Virus record (IMG/VR): IMGVR_UViG_3300020215_000103
Location: 1 to 35,719 of that record
Reading direction: 5' to 3' (one strand)
Length of the DNA stretch: 35,719 nt
DNA from: a virus
In this document: one piece after another, positions 34,463-35,719 of the stretch
How the letters are laid out: each line of letters opens with the position of its first letter
Numbering within the stretch: position 1 is the stretch's first letter
The notes under the pieces: generated by a model
Seen by the model: only the letters and a program-made list of their open reading frames with translations
What the model was told of the DNA's origin: nothing
The model's database searches: none
Translations under genes and position numbers: made by a program

Positions 34463-34885
34463 TCACCGCTTTTCTTTCTTCTTCCGCTCAGCCTCTTCGA
34501 TGAATGGCTGTATGCGCGTCCACTCAAGCCCGTTGAGCTGGTAGACGTGTTCTTTCTTTCCGCGGCCAGAGAACCAATCCACCTGAATGATGTCGGGCGT
34601 GCGGGTGTCGATGCGCACCTGGAAGTCATCACCGGGGCGCACCAGGCGGTAGCCTACGCCTTGTTGCAAGTGATAGGGCGCTGCCACATAGAGGCCCGGC
34701 ATGCGGAAGCGCTTCTTTGCCACGTAACGGATGATGTCCACGTCACGCAGGCTGAATAGCTCATTCATCCAATCAGCCGCGGAAACATCCGCGGGCTTCA
34801 TGAGGAAGGTGGGGGCGAAGAACAGGTCAAAGATGCGTCGCAGGTCGCCCTGCTCCAAAGGATCAGGCCGGGGCTTTCTTCCCAA
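34463..34885 (-). CDS. Hypothetical protein
   Basis: 140 aa, TTG start with AGGAGAG 7 bases upstream. An N-terminal helical part (RRIFDLFFAPTFLMKPADVS, WMNELFSLRDVDIIRYVAKK) precedes a beta-rich domain (MPGLYVAAPYHLQQGVGYRL, VRPGDDFQVRIDTRTPDIIQ) and a basic helical tail (FIEEAERKKKEKR). Not recognised. Last gene before the terminator. Confidence 0.6.
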   Translation of the reverse strand: MGRKPRPDPLEQGDLRRIFDLFFAPTFLMKPADVSAADWMNELFSLRDVDIIRYVAKKRFRMPGLYVAAPYHLQQGVGYRLVRPGDDFQVRIDTRTPDIIQVDWFSGRGKKEHVYQLNGLEWTRIQPFIEEAERKKKEKR

Positions 34886-34943
34886 GGTGTAGCTCTCCTA
34901 GCTGTTGCAGCAACCGCTTCATGCGGCGGAAAAAGCGGGTCAT
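34863..34943 (-). CDS. Possible 26-aa basic protein
   Basis: A tiny frame whose ATG overlaps the upstream stop (ATGA) and which overlaps the next gene by 23 bases. The product is basic and amphipathic (TRFFRRMKRLLQQLGELHLG). Support is only the coupled junctions and the fact that it carries the next gene's ribosome site. Confidence 0.38.
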   Translation of the reverse strand: MTRFFRRMKRLLQQLGELHLGKKAPA

Positions 34944-35137
34944 TGAAGCATGTGCTCCTTCCAGTCCTTTAGGTGATGCTCATCCATCATATCCCACACA
35001 TCAAAATATTGAGTGGGGTGGTGCATGGCAAAGTGCCGCTTGCAGCGGCGACAATAGAGCTTCTCCAGCTCGCCTTGGTATGCGCGGTCAATACGGAGCA
35101 GGCGATGCCCTAGAAGCCAGCAGAGGAACCGCTTCAT
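34940..35137 (-). CDS. Small Cys/His-containing hypothetical protein
   Basis: 65 aa; AAGGGG about 8 bases before the ATG, which overlaps the upstream stop (ATGA). Short hydrophobic N-terminus (KRFLCWLLGHRLLRIDRAYQ), then YCRRCKRHFAMHH, a CxxC plus His pair that could bind zinc, and an acidic C-terminus. This N-terminal layout resembles small phage proteins opening 'LLGHRxxR' with a zinc knuckle. Function unknown. Confidence 0.6.
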   Translation of the reverse strand: MKRFLCWLLGHRLLRIDRAYQGELEKLYCRRCKRHFAMHHPTQYFDVWDMMDEHHLKDWKEHMLQ

Positions 35138-35406
35138 TCCTCCACCCCTTCATCCCAGGCGCTCATGCCGTAGTAGTTGCGCTGGAGCTTGGCCAGCTCG
35201 CGCTCAAGCTTCTCAATGCGCTCTTCCATGGCTTGTAACGTTGCCACTGATGTGCGTGCATCAGTGGTGCCGTTCAGGTAGACGCCCGGCGGAAGACTCA
35301 CGGAAGGGGGCATGACCGGGGCGTTGAGCTGTTCTTCAGTCGTGAAGACACGTCCGCCGCATTGCCAGCAATCCGCTTTTCCGTGGTAGGTGCAGAGTTC
35401 TTTCAT
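35134..35406 (-). CDS. Hypothetical protein with Cys pair and coiled-coil C-terminus
   Basis: 90 aa from ATG 35406 (AAGGGG 5 bases upstream; the upstream in-frame extension belongs to the previous gene). It opens KELCTYHGKADCWQCGGRVF, a Cys/His cluster likely to bind zinc. A Pro-rich linker (NAPVMPPSVSLPPGVYLNG) follows, then a coiled coil (LQAMEERIEKLERELAKLQR). Not recognised. Coupled by ATGA overlaps at both ends. Confidence 0.6.
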   Translation of the reverse strand: MKELCTYHGKADCWQCGGRVFTTEEQLNAPVMPPSVSLPPGVYLNGTTDARTSVATLQAMEERIEKLERELAKLQRNYYGMSAWDEGVEE

Positions 35407-35540
35407 GCCAGCCCCTTGCAGGTGTGCATGCAGCCCACGGCGAGAATGAACCACAGTGGGTCCCAGTCATGCACCGCAACCAGGTAGGCCGTGCCTGCCA
35501 GGAGGACTAAGTTGTAGGTGAGTGCCAGTGCCAAATTCAT
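35403..35540 (-). CDS. 45-aa membrane protein
   Basis: A short frame with ATGA overlaps at both ends. The product has two hydrophobic stretches (NLALALTYNLVLLAGTAYLV and PLWFILAVGCMHT) separated by VHDWD, so it probably spans the inner membrane twice. Not recognised. Its end carries the AAGGGG ribosome site of the next gene. Confidence 0.55.
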   Translation of the reverse strand: MNLALALTYNLVLLAGTAYLVAVHDWDPLWFILAVGCMHTCKGLA

Positions 35541-35695
35541 CCAACCACCACCAGCTTCGCACAATAGGTGAGAAAGAGGGGAAAGGGCAGGAGGGTGAGA
35601 GAACCCAGCGGCTCCATCAAAAACACGTTAAACCAGGCAATCCACATGAGGATGCAAGACACCGCAAATACGGTGAGGAAAAGCGTGCTCATCAT
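35537..35695 (-). CDS. 52-aa membrane protein
   Basis: Two ATGs open the frame (35695 and 35692) after GAGGTGAAGGA. The product is mostly hydrophobic: LFLTVFAVSCILMWIAWFNV, a short loop, then LTLLPFPLFLTYCAKLVVV, a likely hairpin of two membrane helices. ATGA overlaps join it to both neighbours. Not recognised. Confidence 0.55.
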   Translation of the reverse strand: MMSTLFLTVFAVSCILMWIAWFNVFLMEPLGSLTLLPFPLFLTYCAKLVVVG

Positions 35696-35719
35696 TCCTT
35701 CACCTCAACCAGTTTCACC
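35692..35719 (-). CDS. 3' end of an upstream gene (rest outside window)
   Basis: The last 8 codons before a TGA (VKLVEVKE), open to the window edge and overlapping the next ATG by 4 bases. The pattern of ATGA couplings suggests a real gene end, but nothing can be said about its product. Confidence 0.4.

Noticed and set aside
1-35719. CRISPR arrays, insertion sequences, rRNA genes
   Set aside because: No regularly spaced direct repeats, transposase genes with flanking inverted repeats, or rRNA segments were seen on either strand.

Overview
The window is most of the genome of a temperate, podovirus-like tailed phage of a Gram-negative bacterium. It is cut inside the large terminase gene on the left and inside a run of small early genes on the right. 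The base composition looks moderately GC-rich. The Gram-negative host is inferred from a lipobox lipoprotein and from the overall P22/T7-like gene order; nothing in the sequence names the host genus.

Left arm (1-18494, all + strand): the virion module in the usual order. It runs terminase C-terminus, large portal, scaffold, major capsid protein, and a block of beta-rich decoration/fibre-like proteins. Then come the head-tail adaptor, a P22 gp10-like tail accessory protein, a fibre/needle-like protein, a GNAT-like enzyme, three large internal (ejection) proteins and two small genes. Most genes overlap by 1-4 bases, so translation is probably coupled. Two clear intrinsic terminators follow the capsid gene and the first decoration gene.

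Middle (18495-21811): the control region. It holds a small Cro/C1-like HTH protein, a leftward three-gene cluster and a rightward cluster of small coiled-coil and zinc-ribbon proteins. Two identical-arm operators (ACTTAC-N5-GTAAGT) lie in front of the HTH gene and in front of the rightward cluster, which points to a genetic switch. An unusual tRNA-Met(CAU) gene on the - strand lies beside the integrase.

Right arm (21812-35719, all - strand): early, replication and integration genes transcribed toward the middle. These include DNA polymerase A with 3'-5' exonuclease, a Cas4-like Fe-S nuclease, a DUF1599-type nucleotide enzyme, two HNH nucleases, a small HExxH protein and a GroES-like co-chaperonin. 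There are also two different tyrosine recombinases, a LamG+SGNH hydrolase, an FmdB-type zinc ribbon, a possible lysis cluster and many small coupled genes. Several of the small genes are under 55 codons and easily missed.

The most interesting signals are: a 12-bp motif (TTTCTCTACTCC) repeated just after stop codons in four intergenic regions and oriented with transcription; the tRNA whose D-loop and T-loop have both lost the usual elbow bases; a polymerase with Leu at the '762' position and an HDA motif C; and the phage GroES overlapping a recombinase gene. No endolysin, helicase, primase, CRISPR array or insertion sequence was recognised.
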